DNA from: Candidatus Zhuqueibacterota bacterium
Lineage (GTDB): Bacteria > Zhuqueibacterota > Zhuqueibacteria > Zhuqueibacterales > Zhuqueibacteraceae
Length of the DNA: 41,450 bases
Reading direction: 5' to 3'
NCBI GenBank assembly: GCA_003576975.1
Contig: QEVD01000006.1
Location: 1-41,450, forward strand
Shown: positions 23,062-31,807 of the stretch, piece after piece
How the letters are laid out: the number at the start of each line of letters is the position of its first letter
Position numbering within the stretch: position 1 is the stretch's first letter
Position numbers and translations under genes: made by a program
The notes under the pieces: model-generated
What the model was told of the DNA's origin: nothing
Seen by the model: only the letters and a program-made list of their open reading frames with translations
The model's database searches: none

Positions 23062-23814
23062 ATGATTGTCATTGAGGATCTAAAGAAGAAATTCGAAGAA
23101 TTGCCGGTGTTGCGCGGCGTCAACTTGACGATTGAAGACGGTTGCACCACAGCCATCATCGGCGGCAGCGGTTGCGGCAAATCCGTTTTGCTCAAACATA
23201 TTATTGGATTGTTGAAACCCGATAGCGGTTCGGTATTAGTCGATGGTGATAACATTCCACAACTGCCCTACCCGCGACTGGTGGAAGTGCGCAAGAAAAT
23301 CGGCATGGTCTTTCAAGGCTCAGCCTTATTCGACTCCATGACCATTGAAGAAAACATGGCCATGGGGCTGGCCCGCCACACCAAGCTCGCCAGCGCTGAT
23401 ATCAAAAAACGCATCAGCGAGTCGTTGACGATGGTTGGCCTGGCGGGCGTTGAGCCGAAGTTTCCGGCAGAACTGAGCGGGGGCATGAAAAAGCGCGCCG
23501 CGATTGCACGCGCGCTAGTGATGAAACCGCAATTTCTGCTGTATGACGAGCCCACCACCGGGCTTGATCCGCCGCGCGCGGATTCCATCAATCAAGTCAT
23601 TTTTGATTTGAATGAGCAACTCGGCGTCACCTCGGTGGTGGTGACGCATGACATGCACAGTGTTTACCGCGTCGCGCACAAAGTGGCGATGTTGCATGAA
23701 GGACGGATTCATTTCTACGGCACGCCGGCGGAACTGGCGCAATGCAACGAACCTGCGGTGCTTGAATTTCTCGAAAGCGCGCGCGGACATGAATGGTTAA
23801 AACGCGATAATTAG
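23062..23814 (+). CDS. mlaF: MlaF-family ABC transporter ATP-binding protein
   Basis: The product is 250 residues from ATG 23062 (AAGG upstream; a TTG at 23044 is less likely). Walker A is GGSGCGKS, the signature is LSGGMKKR, Walker B is FLLYDEPTTGLDP and the H-loop is VVVTHD. The MKK-type signature is typical of MlaF/Mkl rather than importer ATPases. It powers the lipid transporter formed with the adjacent permease and MCE protein. A 101-nt gap separates it from mlaE, containing a 6-bp stem GGCCAG/CTGGCC. Confidence 0.94.
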   Translation: MIVIEDLKKKFEELPVLRGVNLTIEDGCTTAIIGGSGCGKSVLLKHIIGLLKPDSGSVLVDGDNIPQLPYPRLVEVRKKIGMVFQGSALFDSMTIEENMAMGLARHTKLASADIKKRISESLTMVGLAGVEPKFPAELSGGMKKRAAIARALVMKPQFLLYDEPTTGLDPPRADSINQVIFDLNEQLGVTSVVVTHDMHSVYRVAHKVAMLHEGRIHFYGTPAELAQCNEPAVLEFLESARGHEWLKRDN

Positions 23815-23829
23815 TTCGGGAGTAACGCC

Positions 23830-24741
23830 ATGCGGCGATGGACCAATGAAGTAGTTGTCGGCGCAGTGATTCTGATCGCGATTGCGATCAGCATTTACGG
23901 GTATGTTTTTCTGCGTAACATTCCCGTGCGCCAACGAGGTTTCGATATCTACATTACGTTTAATAACGTCACCGGGCTGGAAAAAAATGATGCGATCACC
24001 GTGGCAGGATTCAAGGTCGGACGCATACTTGACATGAAGCTCGATCGCGATCAAGTCATCGTGCGCGCCTGGTTGAACGGGCAAACGCCGTTCAGCCGCG
24101 ACTCGCGCTGCGCCATTCGCAGCATTGGCATGATCGGTGAAAAATATATTGATCTTATTCCCGGCACGTCGAATGAATTTCTCAAAGAGGGTGACACCAT
24201 CGCCGGTGATTATATCAGCGATCTCGCAGATGCCGGCGGCGGCGTAAACGAAATCATGTCCGAAACCAGGGCTTTACTGCAACGCATCAACGCCGTGGTT
24301 GATACGGCGCTCGATCGCCCCGCGCAACGCGCCATTTCCGGCACATTGATGAACATGGAAAGCATCTCCAGCAAGATCAATCACAATCTCGACAAAGATC
24401 GCCGGCACTTGAGCAACACCATTGCCCGCTTTGACAGCATTTCACGCGAGTTGAAATTATTCTGGCAATTGCACAACACTTCGGTCGATAGCATCGTCAA
24501 TAACATGGCTGCCAGCACTGCCAGCCTGCCCGCGATGATGGCAAAGCTCGACAGCGCGGTCACCTCAGCACAAAAACTTCTGGCTATAGTGGAGAATCGT
24601 CAGGGCACGGTGGGCAAGGCGATGTATGATGAAGAGTTGTACAACAAGCTCAACAAAACGCTCGATGAAGCCAACCTCATGCTGGATGATGTAAAGAAGA
24701 ACCCCTCGAAATACTTACAGTTCAGCGTATTTCGCTTTTGA
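23830..24741 (+). CDS. mlaD: MCE/MlaD-family lipid-binding protein
   Basis: The product is 303 residues with SD GGGAG. One N-terminal transmembrane anchor (~8-26) is followed by a single MCE domain (~36-115: IYITFNNVTGLEKNDAITVAGFKVGRI, then GMIGEKYIDLIPG). A long helical C-terminal region (~130-300) resembles the coiled tails of MCE proteins such as PqiB and Chlamydia/Chlorobi MlaD, longer than E. coli MlaD (183 residues). It probably forms a hexameric ring on the periplasmic side, with the helical tail bridging part of the periplasm. It is the last gene of its operon, ending at a bidirectional terminator. Confidence 0.92.
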   Translation: MRRWTNEVVVGAVILIAIAISIYGYVFLRNIPVRQRGFDIYITFNNVTGLEKNDAITVAGFKVGRILDMKLDRDQVIVRAWLNGQTPFSRDSRCAIRSIGMIGEKYIDLIPGTSNEFLKEGDTIAGDYISDLADAGGGVNEIMSETRALLQRINAVVDTALDRPAQRAISGTLMNMESISSKINHNLDKDRRHLSNTIARFDSISRELKLFWQLHNTSVDSIVNNMAASTASLPAMMAKLDSAVTSAQKLLAIVENRQGTVGKAMYDEELYNKLNKTLDEANLMLDDVKKNPSKYLQFSVFRF

Positions 24742-24766
24742 GACGGTGTGATTTCAATTCGCCAAC

Positions 24767-24802
24767 AAAAAAGGCGCGAGCATATATGCCCGCGCCTTTT
24801 TT
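24767..24802. terminator. Bidirectional intrinsic terminator between mlaD and ahcY
   Basis: AAAAAAGGCGCG (24767-24778) and CGCGCCTTTTTT (24791-24802) are exact complements around a 12-nt loop. The A-run on one side and T-run on the other allow termination in both directions, which fits the convergent genes. Confidence 0.92.
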
Positions 24803-24820
24803 AATTGGGTGCTACCCCGA

Positions 24821-26188
24821 TCAATAACGATAATGCGCCGGCTTGAACGGCCCTTCCACCGGAATGTCCAAATACTCGGCTTGCGTCGGCGTCAATTTCG
24901 TGAGCTTCACGCCCAGCTTGTCCAGATGCAGCCGCGCGACTTTCTCATCGAGCTTCTTGGGCAGCATATAAACGCCCACTTCATATTTGTTGTTAAACAG
25001 CTCGATTTGCGCCAACACCTGATTGGTGAATGAATTCGACATGACAAACGAGGGGTGGCCGCTGGCGCAGCCCAAGTTAACCAACCGGCCTTCCGCAAGC
25101 AGCAGAATCTCATGGCCGTCGGGGAAAATGTATTTGTCAACCTGCGGCTTGATCTCGACTTTCTTGATGCCGGGAAACGCGTTGAGCTGCGCGACTTGAA
25201 TCTCGACATCAAAATGCCCGATGTTGCACACAATCGCGCCGTCTTTCATCTTCGTGAGATGCTCGATGGTGATGATGTCGCGGCAACCCGTTGCGGTAAC
25301 GAAAATGTCCGCGGTCGCAATGTAATCTTCGATGGTCGCCACTTCAAAGCCTTCCATGGCGGCTTGCAGCGCGCAGATGGGATCGATCTCAGTCACGATT
25401 ACGCGACTGCCGAAGCCCCGCAGCGATTGCGCCGAGCCTTTGCCGACATCACCAAAACCGGCCACCACGGCAATCTTGCCGGCCAGCATCACATCGGTTG
25501 CACGCTTGATGCCGTCAGCCAGCGATTCGCGGCAGCCATAGAGATTATCAAACTTGCTTTTCGTCACCGAATCGTTGACGTTGATGGCCGGGGCCTTGAG
25601 TTTGCCTTCCTTCAACATTTTATAAAGCGCGTGCACACCCGTGGTCGTCTCTTCGGTGATGCCTTTGAGACCTTTGAGAAACTGCGGCATTTTGTTATGC
25701 ACAAAGTATGTCAAGTCGCCGCCGTCATCGAGAATCATGTTCGGACCTTCGCCGTTCTCGAAGTACAGCGTTTGTTCGGTACACCACCAGTATTCGTCCT
25801 CGGTCTCACCTTTCCAGGCAAATACGGGAATGCCGGCAGCGGCGATCGCGGCGGCGGCATGATCTTGCGTCGAAAAGATGTTGCATGACGCCCAGCGCAC
25901 TTTTGCGCCAAGCGCGATCAGGGTTTCGATCAGCACCGCGGTTTCAATCGTCATGTGTAGCGAGCCGGAAATGCGCGCCCCTTTGAGCGGCTGCTGGCTG
26001 CGGAATTCCTCGCGTATCGCCATCAGGCCGGGCATTTCTTTTTCGGCCAATTCGATCTCCTTGCGTCCCCACTCGGCGAGAGACATATCAGCGACTTTAT
26101 AGTCGGGTTTGTGCGGGCTGGCAACGGCGGTTTTGCCGTTCGCGCCGGATTGCGCTGCTTTGGGAGTAATGACTTCGGTTTCGTGCAT
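24821..26188 (-). CDS. ahcY: Adenosylhomocysteinase
   Basis: This 455-residue protein has a substrate-domain start ([22 protein letters not shown]), DHAAAAIA, the NAD-binding motif [17 protein letters not shown] and a C-terminal PFKPAHYRY ending typical of SahH, including the Lys-Pro-x-x-Tyr-Arg-Tyr tail that contacts NAD. SD GAGGA precedes the ATG. It cleaves S-adenosylhomocysteine to adenosine and homocysteine, recycling the product of methylation. It is co-transcribed 9 nt after an ArsR-methyltransferase regulator that probably controls it. Confidence 0.97.
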   Translation of the reverse strand: MHETEVITPKAAQSGANGKTAVASPHKPDYKVADMSLAEWGRKEIELAEKEMPGLMAIREEFRSQQPLKGARISGSLHMTIETAVLIETLIALGAKVRWASCNIFSTQDHAAAAIAAAGIPVFAWKGETEDEYWWCTEQTLYFENGEGPNMILDDGGDLTYFVHNKMPQFLKGLKGITEETTTGVHALYKMLKEGKLKAPAINVNDSVTKSKFDNLYGCRESLADGIKRATDVMLAGKIAVVAGFGDVGKGSAQSLRGFGSRVIVTEIDPICALQAAMEGFEVATIEDYIATADIFVTATGCRDIITIEHLTKMKDGAIVCNIGHFDVEIQVAQLNAFPGIKKVEIKPQVDKYIFPDGHEILLLAEGRLVNLGCASGHPSFVMSNSFTNQVLAQIELFNNKYEVGVYMLPKKLDEKVARLHLDKLGVKLTKLTPTQAEYLDIPVEGPFKPAHYRY

Positions 26189-26197
26189 GTTTGATCC

Positions 26198-27130
26198 TCA
26201 TGGTTTGGTTGCTTGAAAGATGAGAACTTTCATGGGTTCATGTTTAGTTAAAATTTCTGATTTGAGCGCAGTAAAACCCGCAGCTTGCAGCCACTTGTTC
26301 AAGTCGGCGCGCTTGAAGCCGAGCCACAAATCCGCGTATTTTTCGCGCATTTCAGCAATATCGTGCTGCAAGAGATCGGCGAGCACCAATACCCCGCCGC
26401 GTTTGAGTATCCGAAACACTTCCAAGAGCGCGGCCTGCGGCTGCGAAATGTGATGCAAAACCATACACGCCACTGCCGCGTCAACCGAAGCATCCGGAAT
26501 CGGCAAATGCTCAAGTTCGCCCAGACGAAAATCACAACGGTTAAGCGCCTCGGGCATTTCTTTGTTCATATAATCTGCAGCCACCTTGAGCATCGTGCGC
26601 GAGGAATCAATCGCAATCACATTTGTGAAACGCCGCGCTAAAGCCGGCAGCAACAACCCCGCGCCGGCGCCAAGATCTGCAGCCGCCTGCCGGCGTTCCG
26701 GCAAGTAATGCAGCACCTGCTCGCGATAGTTAGCGCTGTCCAACACTTCGTGCTGCAAACGTTCCCATTCCGGCCCAACACGATCAAAATATTTCCGACT
26801 GACGGCACGGCGATGCTGCACAATGGATTCGATCTGCTGCAAATCCATTGCATAGGAATTGAGCTTGCGGCCGCCCTTTAAGGCAAGATGAATTGCTTCG
26901 GACAAATCCAAGTTGCCGTTCGGCTGCGTCAGCGAATAAAATGTCCAATTCCCTTCCCTGCGACTGGAAACCAACCCGGAATCCGCCAGAATTTTGAGAT
27001 GCCGGGAGATGCGCGACTGTCCCATCCGCAGAATTTCAATCAATTCATTGACATTGAAATCACCCTGCGCTAGAATTGCCAAAAGCCGAAGCCGCGTTTC
27101 ATCTGCCAGCGCTTTAAAAATCTGCAGCAT
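26198..27130 (-). CDS. ArsR-family regulator fused to SAM-methyltransferase-like domain (SahR-like)
   Basis: This 310-residue protein has an N-terminal ArsR winged helix (~1-85: FKALADETRLRLLAILAQG, SRISRHLKILADSGLVSSRREG). The C-terminal class I methyltransferase fold (~140-305) has motif I ADLGAGAGLLLPALA, then DASVDAAVACMVLHHISQP and LKRGGVLVLADLLQHD. Proteobacterial SahR has the same two-domain plan, responds to S-adenosylhomocysteine and controls ahcY (established for that group). The adjacency to ahcY makes the same role likely here. No Shine-Dalgarno is visible before ATG 27130. The promoter region contains a near-ideal palindrome. Confidence 0.9.
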   Translation of the reverse strand: MLQIFKALADETRLRLLAILAQGDFNVNELIEILRMGQSRISRHLKILADSGLVSSRREGNWTFYSLTQPNGNLDLSEAIHLALKGGRKLNSYAMDLQQIESIVQHRRAVSRKYFDRVGPEWERLQHEVLDSANYREQVLHYLPERRQAAADLGAGAGLLLPALARRFTNVIAIDSSRTMLKVAADYMNKEMPEALNRCDFRLGELEHLPIPDASVDAAVACMVLHHISQPQAALLEVFRILKRGGVLVLADLLQHDIAEMREKYADLWLGFKRADLNKWLQAAGFTALKSEILTKHEPMKVLIFQATKP

Positions 27131-27150
27131 ACGATTAAATGCTATATAAC

Positions 27151-27172
27151 TATATCAAGATTTATTGATATA
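27151..27172. promoter_or_regulatory. Palindromic operator candidate for the SahR-like regulator
   Basis: TATATCAA (27151-27158) and TTGATATA (27165-27172) form perfect eight-base arms with a 6-bp centre, 21 bp upstream of the regulator start in an AT-rich promoter region. The length and symmetry are typical of ArsR-family dimer sites. It presumably controls the regulator-ahcY operon. Confidence 0.7.
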
Positions 27173-27631
27173 ATACAGAGTAAAAAATCAAAATGCAACT
27201 CATTTTTTGCCAAAACCTGTTTCTCCACGATTTTTTAACCCGCCCAGAGCTTCCCGTTTACAGCCACCTTGAGCCTGACAGCCTCGGAATTACCATTGTT
27301 GTAAGTCAAAAATGATTCAGATACAATCTTGTGCTTGTGTTCGGTCAAACATTTCGTTTTAGTTTGATCGCGGATTTTGGGTATTACATTTTCGGCGATT
27401 ACAATTATGTGGGGCAGGAGTCTTGCTGGATGAGGTAAGGCGTTGTTTTAAAAATTGATGGCTCATCCCAGAGTGAAACGAGGAGAGGTTCGTCCGAGCT
27501 TGTTGAAAATGATTATCAAAAAAATCAATCATTCCCCTCAAGTGGCCACCTTTTTGCATAAGCGCGGACACGTCAGCGAAATCCAAGCTACTCCACAGCA
27601 GGAGCACTTCACATCTTAAGGAAGGATAATC
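27173..27631. other. Intergenic region (459 bp) with no supported gene
   Basis: It lies between the divergent regulator and exported coiled-coil genes. An 82-codon minus-strand frame (27359-27607) lacks a ribosome site and known domains and has a composition unlike its neighbours. The right end carries the SD (AAGGAAGG) of the next gene. A decayed gene or dispersed repeat is possible but cannot be shown from one copy. Confidence 0.55.
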
Positions 27632-28198
27632 ATGATCACTCTAATCACGAAAGAGAGCTTGAGGATGGGTCAGATTTTGGCGGTTGCCGGTTTGGCATTG
27701 TTGATCACTACAAACAATTCCTCGGCGCAGGCCGTAGTGAAAGCGGCAACGAAAGAGCCGGCGCTGGCCATGGAAGCGAAAGAAGCCTCTCTCGCAGAAG
27801 CGAAAGCCTCTCTGCTTGCGCGATTAAAAGAACTCGACGAGCAATTTGAACTGAAACTCGAAGCGCCGGAACCGATTGCCAGCCCAACCGCGCAACTGGC
27901 GGTTGCTCCCGCACCTCCGGTCGATCTTTCTTCCGCGTTGATGCAATCCATCGAAGGGACCATGACTCCGGGAGCGACGCTGAAAGATCGCGAGAGCGCG
28001 ACGCTCGATACGAAGGCAATGGCAAAGAATATCGAAACCGGCAGTTTCCTGGTCAAAAAAATTGAAGCGTTGGAACGCATGCTGAAATTGTTGGAAATGA
28101 AGGAGGAGATTTTGAGCGAGCGCAAGGATTTCGACAAGCGCATGAAAAATGTGCAGGCCAAAATCGAAAAGAACGAAAAGAAATCGCAAGAGCAATAA
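27632..28198 (+). CDS. Exported coiled-coil protein of unknown function
   Basis: The product is 188 residues with SD AAGGAAGG. The signal peptide includes RMGQILAVAGLALLITTNNSSAQA. A helical, Glu/Lys/Ala-rich segment follows (~42-78, LAEAKASLLARLKELDEQFEL), then a Pro/Ala linker and a second long coiled coil (~135-188: FLVKKIEALERMLKLLEMKEEILSER... continuing lysine- and glutamate-rich to the end). It is probably a periplasmic helical spacer or adaptor. There is no enzymatic motif and I do not recognise a family. It is monocistronic, ending at a strong terminator shared with the convergent TPR gene. Confidence 0.75.
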   Translation: MITLITKESLRMGQILAVAGLALLITTNNSSAQAVVKAATKEPALAMEAKEASLAEAKASLLARLKELDEQFELKLEAPEPIASPTAQLAVAPAPPVDLSSALMQSIEGTMTPGATLKDRESATLDTKAMAKNIETGSFLVKKIEALERMLKLLEMKEEILSERKDFDKRMKNVQAKIEKNEKKSQEQ

Positions 28199-28227
28199 CG
28201 CGTATAACGGATGATGCGCGTTTAAAA

Positions 28228-28259
28228 CAAAAGACGGCCCAGGCCGTCTTTTGTTTTTT
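28228..28259 (+). terminator. Intrinsic terminator after exported coiled-coil gene
   Basis: CAAAAGACGGCC (28228-28239) and GGCCGTCTTTTG (28242-28253) pair, followed by TTTTTT (28254-28259). The A-rich left arm lets it also serve the convergent TPR gene, whose stop codon overlaps its right end. Confidence 0.93.
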
Positions 28260-29607
28260 AACCCACTTTGCGCCGCAATTCTTGCGCTTGTTCCTTCAGC
28301 GGCGTGTTGACTTTGGCGCCCATCACCGCTTCGAGGTGAGTAATGGCGCGCTCGACTTCATTCATTTTCATCAGCGCGGTTGCCAGATAATAATGCGCCA
28401 AGAGATTCGAGCGGTTCAGCTTCACGGCGCGCTCGAGCTGCGGGATCGCCTCGGTGAGACGATTCAACTTGATCAAATTTTTCCCCCACACCGCCAGCAT
28501 CACAGAATCCCCCTTGCCCAACTCACCGGCTTGTTCGAACGCTTTTAAGGCCTCCGCCGGGCGATCAACCAAATCGCAGGCAATTCCGAGTTGTTTGAAA
28601 TAAAGTCCCTTTGTCGGGTTGAGTTTGCCGGCTTGCGCAAAGGCTTTCAACGCGCGATCCGGCGCGCCGGCGCGCTGCAAGGCCACACCCAGCACTGCCC
28701 AAACCTGATCATCATCCGGTTTCTTTTCGAGATATTTTTGATACATCCGCGCGGCGCCCTTGAAATCAGAATACAAAAAGGCCTTGTAACCCTCCGAGTA
28801 CAAACTCTCCAGATCCGCGACTTCAACAGCAGGCCCCGTGGTGACGATGCCGCGCTTCGCGTGCGCCGCGAGTGTGCCTTGTTTATCAAGCTCGATGACT
28901 TTGCGATAATTGAGATTGGCGTTCTCGGTGTCGCCCAAAATCGCAAAAATTTTTGCCAGCCCGAAATATGCGCGCACCTCGTTGGGTGAAAGTTCGATCG
29001 CGCGCTGAAAACTGGCGATGCCCTCTTTGTATTTTTTGAGAATGCTGTAGACTGCGCCGAGATTGAGATGGGCGAGCGCGTTGCGCGGATCGAAATAAAT
29101 GCTCTCTTTCAGATGGCCTTCGGCATCGGCAAACTTTCGCATCTTCAACAGAATCGTACCCAAAATCAAGTGGGCGCGATGATAAATCGGGCAAAGCGCA
29201 ACCGCCTGTTGAAAATTCTCAACCGCCTCTTTGTAATTTTTATTCGCAAAACAGGCAATGCCGAGATTGAAATAATAATCCGGGTCGTGAGGGTTTTTTG
29301 CGAGCGCCTGCGTCCAACGTGTGATGGCCTTGCTGAAATCACGCTGCTTGGCATAGGCCATCGCCTCGCGATGCAGGTTCTCCGCCTCGGGATCGGAGGA
29401 AGGAATACTCCACTTCAACTCCGCTTGATTCTCAGCGATTTTCACCTGCAACTGGCTGCTGTTGCCAAATTTGCGCTTGAGATACTCCGCGATAAGCGCC
29501 GGGGATTTTTTGGAGACGATTAGCTCGTGAATTTCAGCATCATGATGGCGAATATCGGAGAGCGTTAAGGTGGCTGTAACGAATTTTTGCGCCGTTTGAG
29601 GGCTCAT
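28258..29607 (-). CDS. Tetratricopeptide-repeat protein
   Basis: The product is 449 residues from ATG 29607; a TTG at 29616 is also possible. No clear SD is seen. The first ~75 residues are a non-TPR domain with no signal peptide. From ~80 onward there are about nine TPR units of 34 residues (e.g. PDYYFNLGIACFANKNYKEAV, AHLNLGAVYSILKKYKEGIA, DDQVWAVLGVALQRAGAPDRAL). A break at ~245-275 splits them into two arrays. It is a cytoplasmic protein-protein interaction scaffold. Partners are unknown; neighbouring genes give no hint. Confidence 0.85.
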   Translation of the reverse strand: MSPQTAQKFVTATLTLSDIRHHDAEIHELIVSKKSPALIAEYLKRKFGNSSQLQVKIAENQAELKWSIPSSDPEAENLHREAMAYAKQRDFSKAITRWTQALAKNPHDPDYYFNLGIACFANKNYKEAVENFQQAVALCPIYHRAHLILGTILLKMRKFADAEGHLKESIYFDPRNALAHLNLGAVYSILKKYKEGIASFQRAIELSPNEVRAYFGLAKIFAILGDTENANLNYRKVIELDKQGTLAAHAKRGIVTTGPAVEVADLESLYSEGYKAFLYSDFKGAARMYQKYLEKKPDDDQVWAVLGVALQRAGAPDRALKAFAQAGKLNPTKGLYFKQLGIACDLVDRPAEALKAFEQAGELGKGDSVMLAVWGKNLIKLNRLTEAIPQLERAVKLNRSNLLAHYYLATALMKMNEVERAITHLEAVMGAKVNTPLKEQAQELRRKVG

Positions 29608-29886
29608 TTGAACCAAAACAAGGAAGGGGATTTATTGACAATTGACATTCGAAATCGACTCACTTCAAACAGTTTCAGGATTTCCCGCCGGCGATGCCGT
29701 TTTTCCTTTGCCTCAGGGGGCTTCCAACAGAAAATTGCAACTGGCTGCCGCCGAACTTGAAACCCGGTGAGTTGTGCCAGTCATGCTTGTTCGAAAAGGT
29801 TCAACTACGGCCAGGCGCGCTGAAAGGATAACAGACGCCTGATTCGAACAATACCGCTTTGACCGCCAAACTTCATCGAAAAGTAG

Positions 29887-29950
<64 letters not shown>

Positions 29951-29960
<10 letters not shown>

Positions 29961-30844
29961 ATTTGTGTTGCGAGACGCTCTGCTGCGCTTACCGTATTCT
30001 GCATCAACATTATGATGGTCATCGGGCCGACGCCGCCGGGAACCGGGGTGATCCCCGCCGCCTTGCTTTTGACGGCCTCGAAATCAACATCGCCAACCAG
30101 GCGATAACCTTTAGCCGCTGTAACATCTGTGACACGATTCATGCCGACATCAATTACCACGCCCCCTTCTTTCACCATGTCAGCCGTGACATACTTAGCC
30201 TGGCCGATTGCCGCGACTAATATATCCGCTTGCCGGGTGATTTGCGGCAAATTTGTGGTGGCCGAGTGGCAAATCGTGACCGTGGCGTTGGCTTGCGGCC
30301 TTTTCTGCGCCAGCAAAACCGCCAGCGGCATGCCGACGATTCCGCTGCGCCCCAAAATGACGACATATTTTCCCGACACCGAAAAACCGCTGCGCTGTAA
30401 CAATTCCGCAACACCGGCGGGCGTGCACGGAATGAAGGTCTCTTCGCCGTTTTGCAGTTTGCCGCGATTCACCGGATTAAACCCGTCAACATCTTTCTCC
30501 GGAGAAATCGCCGCCAGCACGCGTTGTGTATTGATGTGCTTCGGCAACGGCAGTTGCACGAGAATGCCATGAATCTTTGCGTCTTGATTCAACGTTGCAA
30601 TCAGATCGAGCAGCGCCGCCTCGGAAGTCTTGTGCTCCAATTTATGAACTGCCGAAAACAATCCCAGGCTTTCACACATCCTGGCTTTTGAGCCGACATA
30701 AACAGCGGAGGCGGGATCATCTCCTACCAAAACCGCCGCCAAGCCCGGCGTCACGCCTCTGTGCTGCAGTGCACGAACCCTTTCAATCAGCTCGGCTTTG
30801 ATCTGCTCGGCGATGCGTTTGCCGTCTATGATAACTGCTGACAT
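29951..30844 (-). CDS. folD: Methylenetetrahydrofolate dehydrogenase / methenyltetrahydrofolate cyclohydrolase
   Basis: The product is 297 residues from ATG 30844 (start MSAVIIDGKRIAEQIK). Catalytic-domain motifs are SAVYVGSKARMCESLGL (with the active-site Lys), GILVQLPLPKHI and DVDGFNPVN. NADP-binding motifs are VILGRSGIVGMPLAVLL, then TPVPGGVGPMTIIMLMQNT. It interconverts 5,10-methylene- and 10-formyl-tetrahydrofolate, feeding purine and formyl-methionine synthesis. No SD is obvious. The TAG stop (29951-29953) lies inside the following tRNA-Arg gene, so folD and the tRNA are likely on one transcript, processed by RNase P. Confidence 0.96.
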
Positions 30845-30922
30845 ATGGTAATGGAGAAACCGGATTTTGACGGCCACAGAACTGCAGCGGCGCAATGACT
30901 AAACCCGATTGCACGCTCTTGA

Positions 30923-31729
30923 TTATTCCAAAAACAACCGTTCGATAGTTACGGCCTTCATCGTCTCTTTGCTGATGCGCACGATCACCCCGCACAACCT
31001 GACTTCGCCGCTCGCCGGCTCGAAGCGCATCGGCACCGCGCGCATGAAACGTTTGATGGCGGTTTCTTTTTTCATGCCGATGACCGAGTCAAACGGCCCG
31101 GTCATGCCGACATCTGTGATGTAGGCCGTGCCGCCTGCTAGGATTTTTTCATCCGCTGTGGGCACATGCGTATGCGTCCCAATCACAGCGCTCACTCGGC
31201 CATCCAGATACCAGCCCAGCGCCATTTTTTCTGCGGTGGCCTCGGCATGAAAATCAACAATCACGACACTGGCCTGGCGTTCGATGCGCCGCAGAATGTC
31301 ATCGGCGATGCGAAATGGGCAATCAATTTGATAAAGATAGGTACGGCCTTGCAAATTGATGACGGCGGCTTTGACGCCCTCTTCCAGATCGACGAGCGCA
31401 TATCCTCGTCCGGGATTCGCGGGCGGATAATTCGCCGGGCGCAGCACACGCCCGCTCTCTGGCTCATCCTTTTGCCAAATTTTAAAAACGTCCGGATTTT
31501 CCCACGTGTGATTGCCGCCGGTGATAACGTCGATGCCCAATTCAAAATACTGCTTTGCCAGCGCGGCAGTAATGCCTTTTCCCTCCGCCGCATTTTCGCC
31601 GTTGGCGACAATCAAATCCGGCTGATAAGTCTGCTTTAACTCCGGCAGCAGCCGTGTGAGGATCTCCAAGCCAGGCTTGCCGATAATATCTGCGATAAAC
31701 AGCAGCGTCCACGCTTCCACTTCTTTCAT
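30923..31729 (-). CDS. ymdB: YmdB-family metallophosphoesterase
   Basis: This 268-residue protein has all metal-binding motifs of the YmdB/TIGR00282 family: ADIIGKPG, ANGENAAEGKG, TGGNHTW, VDFHAEATAEK, GTHTHV, and the C-terminal DVGMTGPFDSVIGM. In Bacillus, YmdB is a 2',3'-cyclic nucleotide phosphodiesterase affecting biofilm genes (established). It is encoded 78 nt downstream of rny, the widely conserved pairing. The RNA-processing context suggests a role in RNA turnover or cyclic-phosphate removal. Confidence 0.93.
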   Translation of the reverse strand: MKEVEAWTLLFIADIIGKPGLEILTRLLPELKQTYQPDLIVANGENAAEGKGITAALAKQYFELGIDVITGGNHTWENPDVFKIWQKDEPESGRVLRPANYPPANPGRGYALVDLEEGVKAAVINLQGRTYLYQIDCPFRIADDILRRIERQASVVIVDFHAEATAEKMALGWYLDGRVSAVIGTHTHVPTADEKILAGGTAYITDVGMTGPFDSVIGMKKETAIKRFMRAVPMRFEPASGEVRLCGVIVRISKETMKAVTIERLFLE

Positions 31730-31807
31730 CGTCCTATAAAGTTTGCCTGGCGAATTCTAAAACAACGCTGGAATATAGGCTAAAAAAGCAAATTTACAAG
31801 GAAAAAT

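Noticed and set aside
27359-27607. Minus-strand 82-codon frame
   Set aside because: No Shine-Dalgarno, odd composition, no domain. It could be a decayed gene or repeat but cannot be supported from one copy.
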